A stretch of DNA of 24,780 nucleotides from CBCXVS01 sp965178525 (GTDB lineage: Bacteria; Tectomicrobia; Entotheonellia; Entotheonellales; Entotheonellaceae), in the NCBI GenBank assembly GCA_965178525.1, contig CBCXVS010000087.1, positions 1-24,780 on the forward strand. The letters are read 5' to 3'. Under the pieces are notes generated by a model. It was not told where the DNA came from and searched no databases. It saw only the letters and a program-made list of their open reading frames with translations. The translations under genes and the position numbers were made by a program. This document shows positions 1 to 8,782 of the stretch, one piece after another. Within the stretch, counting starts at the first letter, position 1, and each line of letters begins with the position of its first letter.

Positions 1-26
1 TCCCGGGCCAGGGCGGCACGGCGCGC

Positions 27-2129
27 TTAGCGCTCCTCACCAAACGTTTTCAAGTCTTCCGGTCCCTCTTGGAATTCGACCGGCCCTTCGCCTTGCACCA
101 TGACGCGGACTTCCTCGACAATCTCCGGATTGGCGAGGGTTGTGACATCGCCAATATCCAGCGTGTTCGAGATCGCAGCCAGAACGCGGCGCATGATCTT
201 GCCGGAACGGGTTTTGGGCATGTCCGGCACGATATAAACGTGCTTCGGCCGGGCAATCTTGCCAATGATGGTCTCAATCGAACCGATCACCTTGCCTTCG
301 ATGGCTTGATTGGCTTCCTCGCCATAGCCGGGCTTCAGCGACACGTACATGTCGGGCACGCGGCCCCGCAGGTCGTCGGCCACGGGGACCACAGCCGCTT
401 CGGCAATCTCCTCGACGGTCAGGGCAGCGGATTCGAGTTCCTTTGTCCCCAGGCGGTGGCCGGCAACGTTGATGACATCATCCACGCGGCCGAGGATGCG
501 ATAATAGCCGTCCACGGCCTGCAAGGCGCCATCCCCAGGGAAGTACGGCCAATCCCGCCAGTCCTTGCTGTCCGGGTTTTTGCAATACTTGGCGTAGTAA
601 GTTTGCACATAGCGCTCACGGTCGCCCCAGATGGTTTGGAACGCCCCGGGCCAGGGATTGCGGATGCAGATATTGCCGGCGACGCCTGAACCCGCTGGCA
701 CTTCACTACCATTTTCATCATATATAACGGGATGAATGCCCGGCATGGCGGGTCCGGCACTGCCCGGTTTCATGGGTTGCAGGGCCGGCATGGTGCTACA
801 GAGAAACCCGCCGGTTTCCGTTTGCCACCAGGTATCCACAATCACGGCCTCGCCTTTGCCGACGACCTCGTGATACCAGAGCCACACCTCGGGTTCGATC
901 GGTTCGCCAACTGTGGTCATATGCTTGAAGTGGTAGTTGTATTTCGCCGGTTCATCCGGTCCAGCTTTCCGCAGCATGCGGATCGTTGTCGGAGCCGTAT
1001 GGAAAATATTGACATTCAGACGCTCGGCAATGCGCCAAGGCCGTCCGGGGTCCGGATAGTCGGGCACGCCCTCGTACATGACGCTGGTCGCCGCCAGGGA
1101 GAGCGGCCCGTAGACAATGTATGAATGCCCGGTAATCCAGCCGATATCCGCCATGCACCAGTAGACGTCGTCCGGATGGATGTCCTGCACGAACTTGGAG
1201 GTCCCGGTGACGTAGGCCAGATAGCCGCCAATGCTGTGCTGACATCCTTTGGGCCGGCCCGTGGTGCCACTGGTGTACATCAGGAAAAGCGGGGCTTCCG
1301 CCGGCATGGGGACGGGATCAAGGCGGCTGCCGGCATAATCCTTCAGGACATCCTCCACGAAGTAGTCACGTCCCTCGACCATGGGCGTTGCCGAGTTGTA
1401 TTGCTCGGGATAGCGCCGCCAAACCAAGACCTTATCCACAGTTTGGCCTTCTGCTGCTGCGGTTTGTACGGCGGCATCCGCTTTTTCTTTATGATCGAGG
1501 AGGGCGCCACTGCGGTAGTAGCTGTCCATGGAAATCAATACGCGGCTGCCCGAGTCTGCGATGCGTTCGCCACATGCCTGGCCACTAAAGCCGCCAAAAA
1601 CGACGGAATGGATAGCCCCGAGACGGGCTAAGGCCAGCATCGTGATCGGGAGTTCCGGCACCATCGGCATATGAATCGTCACCCGGTCGCCGGCCTGAAC
1701 GCCGGCAAAATCGCGCAGGAGAGCGGCAAATTCGTTGACCCGGACATACAATTCTTGATAGGTTATCACGACATGCGCTTCGTTTTCCGGTTCCGGAACG
1801 TAGATCAGCGCGGCTTTATTGCGATGCTGCTTCAAGTGACGATCGACACAGTTGTGGGCCGCATTGACCTTGCCGCCGACAAACCATTTCCAGCATGGCG
1901 CGTCACTTGTGTCCAGCGTCGTCTGCCAATACTGATACCAATCGAGCAGTTCGGCGTACTCTTTAAAACATTCAGGGAAATTCTCGAGACCGAGCCGTTC
2001 ATAAATTTGCGCATCCGTCATGTTGGCCTGAGCAATAAATTGCGGCGATGGATGGATATAATCTTCTTCCTTCCAGTGTACCGCGATCTGCGCCTCACTC
2101 GTCTCGTGAATGTCTTGCTCTTCGCTCAC
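27..2129 (-). CDS. acs: Acetyl-CoA synthetase (AMP-forming)
   Basis: Activates acetate to acetyl-CoA through an acetyl-adenylate in the cytoplasm. The 700-residue product shows the ANL-superfamily signatures in order: an N-terminal ACS domain, the YTSGTTGRPKG phosphate loop, DTWWQTETGG (the second Trp is the residue that limits the pocket to acetate in characterised Acs), GRVDDVINVAGHRLGT, and the C-terminal SGKIMRR loop. The catalytic lysine, which is the acetylation target in the family, is K644. I place the start at GTG 2129 because a strong GGAGG lies just upstream (about 2138-2142). An ATG at 2189 would add 20 residues with no ribosome site. The protein is about 50 residues longer than E. 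coli Acs. It is divergent from a PAS/sigma54 activator, which is a plausible regulator. Propionate use is possible but less likely given the Trp. Confidence 0.95.
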   Translation of the reverse strand: MSEEQDIHETSEAQIAVHWKEEDYIHPSPQFIAQANMTDAQIYERLGLENFPECFKEYAELLDWYQYWQTTLDTSDAPCWKWFVGGKVNAAHNCVDRHLKQHRNKAALIYVPEPENEAHVVITYQELYVRVNEFAALLRDFAGVQAGDRVTIHMPMVPELPITMLALARLGAIHSVVFGGFSGQACGERIADSGSRVLISMDSYYRSGALLDHKEKADAAVQTAAAEGQTVDKVLVWRRYPEQYNSATPMVEGRDYFVEDVLKDYAGSRLDPVPMPAEAPLFLMYTSGTTGRPKGCQHSIGGYLAYVTGTSKFVQDIHPDDVYWCMADIGWITGHSYIVYGPLSLAATSVMYEGVPDYPDPGRPWRIAERLNVNIFHTAPTTIRMLRKAGPDEPAKYNYHFKHMTTVGEPIEPEVWLWYHEVVGKGEAVIVDTWWQTETGGFLCSTMPALQPMKPGSAGPAMPGIHPVIYDENGSEVPAGSGVAGNICIRNPWPGAFQTIWGDRERYVQTYYAKYCKNPDSKDWRDWPYFPGDGALQAVDGYYRILGRVDDVINVAGHRLGTKELESAALTVEEIAEAAVVPVADDLRGRVPDMYVSLKPGYGEEANQAIEGKVIGSIETIIGKIARPKHVYIVPDMPKTRSGKIMRRVLAAISNTLDIGDVTTLANPEIVEEVRVMVQGEGPVEFQEGPEDLKTFGEER

Positions 2130-2225
2130 AGTGCACCCTCCTTCCCCGAAAACCGGTAGGTACCTAAAGACAGGTGGATTTCGGTCCATGCAGCAGGACT
2201 GCTAAGCTGTTCCCTGCAAGGCGGC

Positions 2226-2255
2226 ATGGTAGTATAGAATCTTTCTTTTTGTCAA
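2226..2255 (-). promoter_or_regulatory. Candidate acs promoter
   Basis: On the minus strand a perfect -35 TTGACA (2255-2250) is followed by two possible -10 boxes: TATACT (2236-2231), which is a good match but only 13 bases away, and TACCAT (2231-2226) at 18 bases. The leader to the GTG start would be roughly 90 bases. No -24/-12 sigma54 box was found here, although the neighbouring regulator is of the sigma54-activator class. Confidence 0.35.
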
Positions 2256-2534
2256 CCGCTGTCAGACGTCGCGTGCGGGTCTTTGCTCTCCGGCTGGCCG
2301 GCCAACATCCGGCGGTAGCGTGCTGACGCCTCGGGTCTCAAGCGCTTGTCCTATCTCAAGTTTTGTCAAAGGACAGACGATGATAGGAGGACGATTTGCC
2401 TCAGTGTCCCCGTTGTGCGGCTCATCAATACCCGGGCACAATTCGCTGCATGATGTTTCTCTAAGGATAAATACACCTACTGATGTCTCGGGATTTATCC
2501 GGCCGTTAGACATTCTGATAATGAGGACGCCTCC
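2256..2534. other. Divergent acs/regulator intergenic region
   Basis: Most of the 345-base gap between the acs start and the regulator start. It holds the acs promoter candidate at its left, mutually exclusive short inverted repeats (TGTCC 2347-2351 with GGACA 2371-2375, or TCCTATC 2349-2355 with GATAGGA 2382-2388), and a strong AGGAGG (2385-2390) followed at 5 bases by TTG 2396, which opens a 22-codon frame with a CPRC motif ending at TAA 2464. I see no larger gene here. Confidence 0.4.
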
Positions 2535-4013
2535 ATGGAGCATGGGCAATCTCCCTTCGAGCAGCACCTCCCCTCGACGCAGCATACGGGTCCGCACGCT
2601 GGCGATACCCCCCGGAACCCGCGGCATATCGTGCAGGTCGGAGATGAGCCGTTAGACCTGATTTTTCGGGCCTACGACGCACTCGATCAGGGTATCCTCG
2701 TCATTGCACAAACCGGTCGCATATCGCACTATAATGCCACGTATGCTCAGCTCCGCAACATCGATATCGGCGCCATGGTCGGCGAGCCGCTAGAGAACTT
2801 GGACCGCCGCAATAGCATCCAGGCATTCCTGATCACGGGGAAAATCCCGCCGGTCAAGCCGGTCGATTTTGAACAGCGCCGCAACCGGGAAACCGTGGTT
2901 CCCATTCGTGCTGATGGGCGGCTTCTGGGCAGTATGGTGCTGGTAACGCTGGCGACCACCACGAGTCATGACGGGACGCCAGGGACACGCCGTCGCATGG
3001 TCAGCGCCAAGACGCCGTGGACGGCACAGTATACCATCACAGATATCGTGGGCGAAAGCCGCGCGCTGCAGTACGCTCGACAGCTCGCCGTCAACGCCGC
3101 ACGGGTCAATTCCTCGGTGTTGTTATTAGGCGAAAGTGGCACGGGGAAAGAACTGTTCGCACATGCCATTCACATGGCCAGCCCGCGGTATGCCGCTCCT
3201 TTTGTGCCCGTAGACTGTTCGGCGATCTCGCGGGAATTGTTGGAAGCGGAATTGTTTGGCTATGCGCCTAGCGCTTTCACCGGAGCGACGAAAGATGGCA
3301 AGCCCGGCAAGTTTGAGCTCGCCGATGGTGGCACAGTGTTTCTCGATGAGATCGGTGAAATGCCCATGGAGATGCAAGCCAAGCTCCTACGGGTATTGCA
3401 AGAACGGCGTGTCACCCGCGTCGGAGGCACGACCCCCATTGATGTGGACTTCCGGCTGATCGCCGCCACCAATCGCCATCTCGAAAGCATGGTGAGCGAC
3501 AAACGTTTCCGGCACGATTTATTGTATCGTTTGGACGTCATTCGGATCGAGATTCCCTCATTGCGTGAACGGGGCGAGGATATTCCGATACTTCTGGAAC
3601 ACGCATGGCAGCAGAAAAGCCGGGAGTTGGGTATCCTCTCAACGCTTTCCCCGCAGGCCGTCCGCATCTTGAGCCGGTACTTCTGGCCAGGGAATATGCG
3701 CGAACTCCTAAACCTGGTGGAACGCCTGTTAGTCACCGTTCCTAAGTCTACCATCATGCCCGAGGATCTCCCGAGTTATGTCCGGCAAGGACAGACGGAA
3801 TCGTTCCCGGACTCCCCATCTTTGTACCTCAAGACCGTGGTCGCGGAAGCCGAACGCCAAGCGTTGGAAAAAGCCCTGCGACACGCCCAAGGAAATCGGA
3901 ATACTGCCGCCGAACTCGTCGGCCTGTCACGCGCCAGTTTTTACCGTAAACTGAAAGAATACGGATTGACACAAGGGCTGCGCGAGCAGGAATTGTTGGA
4001 TAATACCTTGTAA
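2535..4013 (+). CDS. PAS-domain sigma54-dependent activator (Fis-type HTH)
   Basis: A bacterial enhancer-binding protein of 492 residues. Residues about 35-140 form a PAS-like sensor (LDQGILVIAQTGRISHYNATY). Next comes the AAA+ ATPase: Walker A GESGTGKE at 199-206, the sigma54-contact loop at 246-251 and Walker B with D271/E272 (VFLDEIGEMP). A Fis-type helix-turn-helix at about 445-480 (GNRNTAAELVGLSRASFYRKL) closes the protein. The contact loop reads SAFTGA instead of GAFTGA; the Phe-Thr-Gly core is intact, so it may still be functional. The organisation resembles AcoR/PrpR/RocR-like metabolic regulators. ATG 2535 has a modest GAGGA upstream. Being divergent from acs suggests control of acetate or carbon metabolism, but no sigma54 promoter is visible near acs. 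The ligand is unknown. Confidence 0.9.
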   Translation: MEHGQSPFEQHLPSTQHTGPHAGDTPRNPRHIVQVGDEPLDLIFRAYDALDQGILVIAQTGRISHYNATYAQLRNIDIGAMVGEPLENLDRRNSIQAFLITGKIPPVKPVDFEQRRNRETVVPIRADGRLLGSMVLVTLATTTSHDGTPGTRRRMVSAKTPWTAQYTITDIVGESRALQYARQLAVNAARVNSSVLLLGESGTGKELFAHAIHMASPRYAAPFVPVDCSAISRELLEAELFGYAPSAFTGATKDGKPGKFELADGGTVFLDEIGEMPMEMQAKLLRVLQERRVTRVGGTTPIDVDFRLIAATNRHLESMVSDKRFRHDLLYRLDVIRIEIPSLRERGEDIPILLEHAWQQKSRELGILSTLSPQAVRILSRYFWPGNMRELLNLVERLLVTVPKSTIMPEDLPSYVRQGQTESFPDSPSLYLKTVVAEAERQALEKALRHAQGNRNTAAELVGLSRASFYRKLKEYGLTQGLREQELLDNTL

Positions 4014-4045
4014 TCCCATCTTTTCCCGTCCGGCGGATTATACGC

Positions 4046-4074
4046 TTGTAAGTTGCCCTGTCTTCTGGTATTGT
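4046..4074 (+). promoter_or_regulatory. Candidate metH promoter
   Basis: TTGTAA (4046-4051) and TATTGT (4069-4074) are separated by exactly 17 bases, each matching four of six sigma70 consensus positions. It lies between the regulator stop and the metH start, about 80 bases ahead of the ATG, leaving no room for a cobalamin or SAM riboswitch. Confidence 0.45.
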
Positions 4075-4159
4075 ATCACCCTCTACATTTATCAAGAGCA
4101 TTCCCATCAGTTATACACAGCTCGAGATACCCCTCTAAACCTTGATATCTGAGCGACTT

Positions 4160-7100
4160 ATGAACATACAAGAGATTCTCCGCGAGCGTATCCTTATTCT
4201 GGACGGGGCCATGGGAACCATGTTGCAGAACCGAGCCCTGACGGCTGAGGATTTTGGGGGTCCGGAGTACGAAGGGTGTAACGAATACCTCAATCTGACC
4301 CGGCCCGATGTCGTCCGAGATATTCATGGCGCGTATCTAGACGCCGGCGCCGACATTATTCTCACCAACACATTCGGTGGGACGCATGTCGTGTTGTCCG
4401 AGTACGACTTACAAGACTACGTGCGCCCGATCAATCTCGCGGGCGCACGATTGGCGCGCGAGGCCGTCGATGCCTATAGCACGCCGACGCATCCCCGCTT
4501 TGCCGCTGCCTCTTTGGGACCGCAAACCAAAACGATCTCGGTCACGGGCGGCATCACCTTCGATGCAGTCTGTGCGGCGTTTTATGCCGAAGCGTTGGCC
4601 CTAATCGAGGGCGTCGTCGATCTTTTTGTCATTGAGACGGCGCAGGACACGCTGAATTTGAAGGCGACACTGCTCGGTGTACAGCAGGCATTCCGCGATA
4701 CGGACGTGGTCTTGCCGGTCATGATTTCGGTGACGATCGAGCCCATGGGCACCATGCTGGCCGGACAGAATATTGAGGCTTTGTACGCATCGATTGCCCA
4801 TTTTCAGCCGCTTTCCATTGGCTTAAATTGTGCGACCGGACCCGATTTTATGACCGATCATTTGCGCTCACTCGCCGCTATGGCAACGATGCCCGTGAGT
4901 TGCCATCCCAATGCCGGCTTGCCCGATGAAGAGGGTCATTACCACGAAAGTCCCCAGTCGTTGGCGCAACAGCTCGAACGGTTTGTGGATCATGGCTGGG
5001 TGAACATTGTGGGGGGTTGCTGCGGGACCACGCCGGAACATACGCGCGCCCTAGCGCACATGGTGCAGGGGAAACGGCCCCGTGTGCCGGCGCAGCAGCG
5101 CCTCGCCGCGGTCTCCGGCTTGGATTTTCTGCCCATGGAGTCGGATAATCGCCCCATCTTGGTAGGCGAACGCACCAATGTGATTGGGTCGAAAAAGTTC
5201 CGCGACTTGATTTCTGAGGAACAATATGAGCAGGCCGCAGAGGTCGGCCGGGCGCAAGCCAAAAACGGTGCCCAGGTGATCGATATCTGCCTGGCCAATC
5301 CCGATCGTGACGAATACGCCGATATGGACCGGTTTTTGCCCTATTTGTCGGGCAAAATTCGCGTCCCGCTGATGATCGACTCGACTGATGCCCGGGTGCT
5401 CGAGCTAGCGCTGAAATACTCACAGGGCAAAGCCATTATTAATTCGATCAACCTGGAAGATGGCGAGGAACGCTTCGAGGCGGTTGTGCCCCTCATGCAG
5501 ACATACGGGGCCGCGGTCATCGTGGGTTGTATTGACGAAGATCCGGAGCAGGGCATGGGGGTGACGCGGGAGCGCAAGCTGGCGATCGCACAGCGCTCGT
5601 ATGATCTGCTGACGGCCAAGTACGGTCTCGCGCCGGAGGATATCATTTTTGATCCGTTGGTCTTTCCGGTCGGTACCGGTGATGAAAATTATATCGGCTC
5701 GGCTGAAGAAACGATCGAAGGCATTCGCTTGATCAAGGACGCCATGCCGGAGACCAGGACCATTCTCGGTATTTCGAATGTCTCGTTTGGCTTGCCGGCA
5801 GCGGGGCGTGAGGTTTTGAATGCCGTTTTCCTATATCACTGCACGCAAGCGGGCCTTGATTACGCCATTGTGAATACGCAGCGCTTGCAGCGCTACGCCT
5901 CGATTCCTGCCGAAGAGCGCAAGCTGGCCGATGATTTGCTCTTCTGGCGCGGTGATGATCCCATTGGCGCTTTCAGCGCGTTTTATCGTGGCAAAAAGAC
6001 CAACATCAAGCCCAAGGTCGAACTGCCGCTGGAGCAGCGCTTAGCCGCCTACATTATCGAGGGCACGAAAGACGGCCTCTTGGATGACTTAGATGAGGCG
6101 CTGGAGCATAGCAAACCGCTGGATATTATCAACGGACCGCTGATGGATGGCATGACCGAAGTAGGACGGCTGTTCAACAGCAACGAACTGATCGTAGCGG
6201 AGGTGTTGCTCAGTGCGGAGTCGATGAAGACAGCGGTGGCTTATCTCGAGCCATACATGGAAAAACAGGGCAGTGCGCAGAAGGGGAAAATCATCCTGGC
6301 CACCGTGAAAGGCGATGTCCACGACATCGGCAAAAATCTTGTGGATATCATTCTGACCAACAACGGCTTCGAGGTCCTGAATCTCGGTATCAAGATCTTG
6401 CCGCAAACGCTGATCGGGACCTATCGAGATGAGCAGCCCGACTATATTGGTCTCTCCGGCCTGCTGGTCAAATCGGCCCAGCAAATGGCCGTGACGGCCC
6501 AAGACCTGCGTGCCGCAGGTGTTTCGATACCTCTGCTCGTGGGGGGCGCGGCGCTGTCGAACAAATTCACGGCGATCCGCATCGCCCCGGAATACGGCGG
6601 CCCTGTGCTGTACGCCAAAGACGCCATGCAGGGGCTAGACTTGGCCAATCAACTGAGCGATACCGAAGCGCAGGAAGCGTTGGTAACGCGCATCCGGACG
6701 GAGCAGGAGGCGTTGCGCCAGGGGTTGGAGGACACGGAGCAGGAGGCGGCTCCGACACGCACGACACCGCAACAATCTGCTATTCGGCGCGATGTGCCGC
6801 TGCCGACAGCACCCGATTTTGACCGGCATCTGTTCCGCGATGTGCCGCTGAGCCACATTTGGCCGTATCTCAACCCGCAGATGCTGTTTGGCAAACACTT
6901 GGGGCTGCGCGGCAACGTGCTCAAGCTCTTTGAGGAGCGCGATACCAAAGCGTTGGAGATCAAAGATCAGGTCGACGCGCTGTTCCGCGACGCCGTAGCC
7001 GAACGACTCTTGCAGGCGCACGGCGTGTACCGCTATTTTCCGGCGCAAGCCGAAGGTGACAGCATTCTCCTGTACGATCCGTCCGATCTCTCTCGGGTGC

Positions 7101-7603
7101 TGGAACGCTTTACATTTCCGCGCCAACCGGGCGGACGGTATCTGTGCCTGGCAGATTTTGTCCGTCCCGCGGCCTCGGGGGAAATGGATGCGGTGGCCTT
7201 GTTCGTCGTCACCTGTGGCCAGGGCGTGCGCGAGCTTGCCGAGCAGTATAAGACCGCAGGCGCGTATGTGCGTTCCCATGCCTTGCAGGCGATGGCATTG
7301 GAACTCGCTGAAGGTTACGCCGAAAAACTCCATCACGACCTCCGGACGTGGTGGGGTTTCCCGGATGCGCCTGAGATGACGATGCGGCAACGCTTTCAAG
7401 CGCGGTACCAGGGATTGCGCGTCTCCTTCGGGTATCCGGCATGTCCTGAACTGGAGGATCAAGCCAAACTCTTTGCCCTGCTGCAGCCTGAGGATATCGG
7501 GGTACAACTCACAGAGGGCTTCATGATGGAGCCGGAAGCATCGGTGTCGGCGTTGGTGTTCCATCATCCGGAAACGGATTACTTCCGGGCCGACAGAGCC
7601 TAA
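4160..7603 (+). CDS. metH: Cobalamin-dependent methionine synthase
   Basis: Transfers the methyl group of 5-methyltetrahydrofolate to homocysteine via methylcobalamin. All four modules are present in 1147 residues. The homocysteine barrel runs from the N-terminus (ILDGAMGTML) with zinc ligands C224 (LNCATG) and C287/C288 (GGCCGTTPEH). The pterin-binding barrel starts near residue 335 (VGERTNVIGS). The cap plus B12 domain has the cobalt-ligating H721 in GDVHDIGKN. The AdoMet reactivation domain ends with GLRVSFGYPACP at about 1087-1098. E. coli MetH is 1227 residues, so this is a compact full-length form. ATG 4160 fits the family start better than the in-frame TTG at 4142. No strong Shine-Dalgarno is visible. 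Transcribed alone, after the sigma54 activator. Confidence 0.97.
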   Translation: MNIQEILRERILILDGAMGTMLQNRALTAEDFGGPEYEGCNEYLNLTRPDVVRDIHGAYLDAGADIILTNTFGGTHVVLSEYDLQDYVRPINLAGARLAREAVDAYSTPTHPRFAAASLGPQTKTISVTGGITFDAVCAAFYAEALALIEGVVDLFVIETAQDTLNLKATLLGVQQAFRDTDVVLPVMISVTIEPMGTMLAGQNIEALYASIAHFQPLSIGLNCATGPDFMTDHLRSLAAMATMPVSCHPNAGLPDEEGHYHESPQSLAQQLERFVDHGWVNIVGGCCGTTPEHTRALAHMVQGKRPRVPAQQRLAAVSGLDFLPMESDNRPILVGERTNVIGSKKFRDLISEEQYEQAAEVGRAQAKNGAQVIDICLANPDRDEYADMDRFLPYLSGKIRVPLMIDSTDARVLELALKYSQGKAIINSINLEDGEERFEAVVPLMQTYGAAVIVGCIDEDPEQGMGVTRERKLAIAQRSYDLLTAKYGLAPEDIIFDPLVFPVGTGDENYIGSAEETIEGIRLIKDAMPETRTILGISNVSFGLPAAGREVLNAVFLYHCTQAGLDYAIVNTQRLQRYASIPAEERKLADDLLFWRGDDPIGAFSAFYRGKKTNIKPKVELPLEQRLAAYIIEGTKDGLLDDLDEALEHSKPLDIINGPLMDGMTEVGRLFNSNELIVAEVLLSAESMKTAVAYLEPYMEKQGSAQKGKIILATVKGDVHDIGKNLVDIILTNNGFEVLNLGIKILPQTLIGTYRDEQPDYIGLSGLLVKSAQQMAVTAQDLRAAGVSIPLLVGGAALSNKFTAIRIAPEYGGPVLYAKDAMQGLDLANQLSDTEAQEALVTRIRTEQEALRQGLEDTEQEAAPTRTTPQQSAIRRDVPLPTAPDFDRHLFRDVPLSHIWPYLNPQMLFGKHLGLRGNVLKLFEERDTKALEIKDQVDALFRDAVAERLLQAHGVYRYFPAQAEGDSILLYDPSDLSRVLERFTFPRQPGGRYLCLADFVRPAASGEMDAVALFVVTCGQGVRELAEQYKTAGAYVRSHALQAMALELAEGYAEKLHHDLRTWWGFPDAPEMTMRQRFQARYQGLRVSFGYPACPELEDQAKLFALLQPEDIGVQLTEGFMMEPEASVSALVFHHPETDYFRADRA

Positions 7604-7605
7604 GC

Positions 7606-7623
7606 GAATGCGGAATGCGGAAT
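7606..7623 (+). repeat. Heptamer repeat GAATGCG, 2.5 copies
   Basis: Starts three bases after the metH stop codon and reads GAATGCG, GAATGCG, GAAT. It is the forward-oriented partner of the four-copy reverse-complement array at 7921-7952; the two bracket a small membrane ORF. Confidence 0.9.
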
Positions 7624-7722
7624 ATAAAGATCGAAATGCCAGCGATTGTCGGCTTATGCAGAGGTTTGTGCCTTGCAAACGGGTGGATACTCCTGATTTG
7701 CCTAGGGTGATAGGTATCAGGC

Positions 7723-7896
7723 ATGCGTTTCTTGCTGTTATTGTTCGGTCTGTTTGTCGTACATCGTCTGCTGATTCAAGTGTATCCGCCGTATCGCGAG
7801 CGCATGCGTTCGTTCGATCAAAAGATAACCTGGACTACGTACATTCTGGTCGCCTATCTCGTGTTCAATTTTATCTACATCATATTCTTTCGCTGA
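7723..7896 (+). CDS. Small membrane protein, 57 aa, unknown
   Basis: A short open frame starting at ATG 7723 and ending with TGA 7894-7896. The product is very hydrophobic: a first helix at residues 2-20 (begins MRFLLLLFGLFVV), a basic/polar turn at 21-36 (YPPYRERMRSFDQKI), and a second helix at 38-56 (TYILVAYLVFNFIYIIFF) ending in Arg. That gives a two-helix hairpin, probably in the inner membrane. A weak AGG lies upstream, and an in-frame TAG at 7711-7713 means ATG 7723 is the first possible start. It sits between metH and the Rieske gene, inside a pair of inverted heptamer repeats. I do not recognise a family. Composition and codon pattern look like a real gene, but its length allows chance. 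Confidence 0.55.
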   Translation: MRFLLLLFGLFVVHRLLIQVYPPYRERMRSFDQKITWTTYILVAYLVFNFIYIIFFR

Positions 7897-7920
7897 TGAT
7901 CGCGATGCAGAATATTTTTT

Positions 7921-7952
7921 ATTCCGCATTCCGCATTCCGCATTCCGCATTC
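7921..7952 (-). repeat. Heptamer repeat ATTCCGC, 4.5 copies
   Basis: Four perfect ATTCCGC units plus ATTC, ending 13 bases before the Rieske start and just ahead of its ribosome-binding AAAGGA. It is the reverse complement of the array at 7606-7623 and of the one at 12224-12255. Confidence 0.95.
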
Positions 7953-7965
7953 AAAAGGACGGTCC

Positions 7966-8307
7966 ATGAGTACTGAGACATCTCGCACGATTCGTTTGGC
8001 TAGCGTTGACGATATCCCGGAGGGCCAAGGCCGTGAATTTCGGGTTGGGGAACTCTTTGTGGCCATTGTTCGGCACCAAGGGGCATTTTATGCCATGGAA
8101 GACATGTGCCCCCATGCGGGAGCCCCAATGAACGATGGACCGTTGTCCGACGGTACGATCACCTGTCTCTGGCATGGCTGGCGTTTTAGTTTGCGTGATG
8201 GCTCGTGCCTGAATGTGCCGCGTGGTTTCCCCCTGATCACCTATCCGGTGACGGTGGACGGCGGAGATATCTATGTAACGCTCCCTGCGCGTGACGCGGA
8301 GAAGTGA
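7966..8307 (+). CDS. Rieske [2Fe-2S] ferredoxin-like protein
   Basis: A 113-residue soluble single-domain Rieske protein, probably an electron carrier for an oxygenase or reductase (NirD/BphF type). Cluster ligands are visible as C48-P-H50 in CPHAGAP and C67-L-W-H70 in CLWHGW. There is no signal peptide or membrane helix, so it is cytoplasmic and not the bc1-complex subunit. ATG 7966 has AAAGGA at good spacing directly after the heptamer array. A decayed short-chain dehydrogenase starts three bases beyond the stop, suggesting the two were once one transcription unit. The partner enzyme is not in the window. Confidence 0.9.
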   Translation: MSTETSRTIRLASVDDIPEGQGREFRVGELFVAIVRHQGAFYAMEDMCPHAGAPMNDGPLSDGTITCLWHGWRFSLRDGSCLNVPRGFPLITYPVTVDGGDIYVTLPARDAEK

Positions 8308-8310
8308 TCA

Positions 8311-8726
8311 ATGCGTCTGGACGGTGTGGTGGCTCTAGGAACCGGCTCCAGTCAAGGGGTTGGCAGAGCTATTGCGCTCGCCCTGGCGCAACACGGGGTT
8401 AAAGTCGTTCTGAACTACCACGACCTTGAATTCCACGCCCAACGTACCGGCGATATTTTCGACTAGGCCAACGTCGAGTATCTCCTCGTCAAGCACAACT
8501 TGGTGCGTCCTGAGATCGCCAGACAGTTGGTGCAACAGACCCTGGAGCAGTATGGCCAGCCCTGGATGCACAGACCTGTTCCGCTCTTAAGTAACCTACC
8601 CCTTTACAACGTCTTGGCACTGTAGACGACGTGGCCATGGCGGCGTTGTTCCTGATCCGCGATGCCGAGTTCATAACGGGCCAAACATGGGTTGTAGATG
8701 GCGGCATTAGTCTCATAGTCTCGTGA
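8311..8726 (+). pseudogene. Short-chain dehydrogenase/reductase, decayed
   Basis: Starting at ATG 8311 the frame encodes an SDR N-terminus with the Rossmann GTGSSQGVGRAIALALAQHG motif and continues to an in-frame TAG at 8464. Beyond the stop the same frame still reads like SDR (ARQLVQQTLEQYGQP) until about 8580. The expected middle, with the NNAG motif and the YxxxK catalytic site, is missing. From 8622 a different frame gives the typical SDR C-terminus (VDDVAMAALFLI, then FITGQTWVVDGG) to TGA 8724-8726. So one nonsense mutation, one internal deletion and one frame change are visible. It is a FabG-like remnant, probably formerly co-transcribed with the Rieske gene. Confidence 0.85.
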
Positions 8727-8782
8727 TGGCAGCCCATCCGGCTTTGGGGTTGATTGCGCCTCCGTCAATGTTCAGTTATCAC

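Noticed and set aside
2190..2260. Sigma54 -24/-12 promoter for acs
   Set aside because: A TTGCA exists on the minus strand, but the bases 10-12 upstream do not match the TGGCAC element.
4014..4159. Possible cobalamin or SAM riboswitch ahead of metH
   Set aside because: The gap is only 146 bases and a promoter candidate lies within it. I could not find a B12-box-like or SAM-type core.
6635..7678. 347-codon frame on the minus strand
   Set aside because: Antisense to the activation domain of metH, no family motif.
7608..7976. 122-codon frame beginning in the heptamer array
   Set aside because: Low-complexity MRNAE-type start and end come from the repeats; the real coding signal in this region is in another frame (7723-7896).
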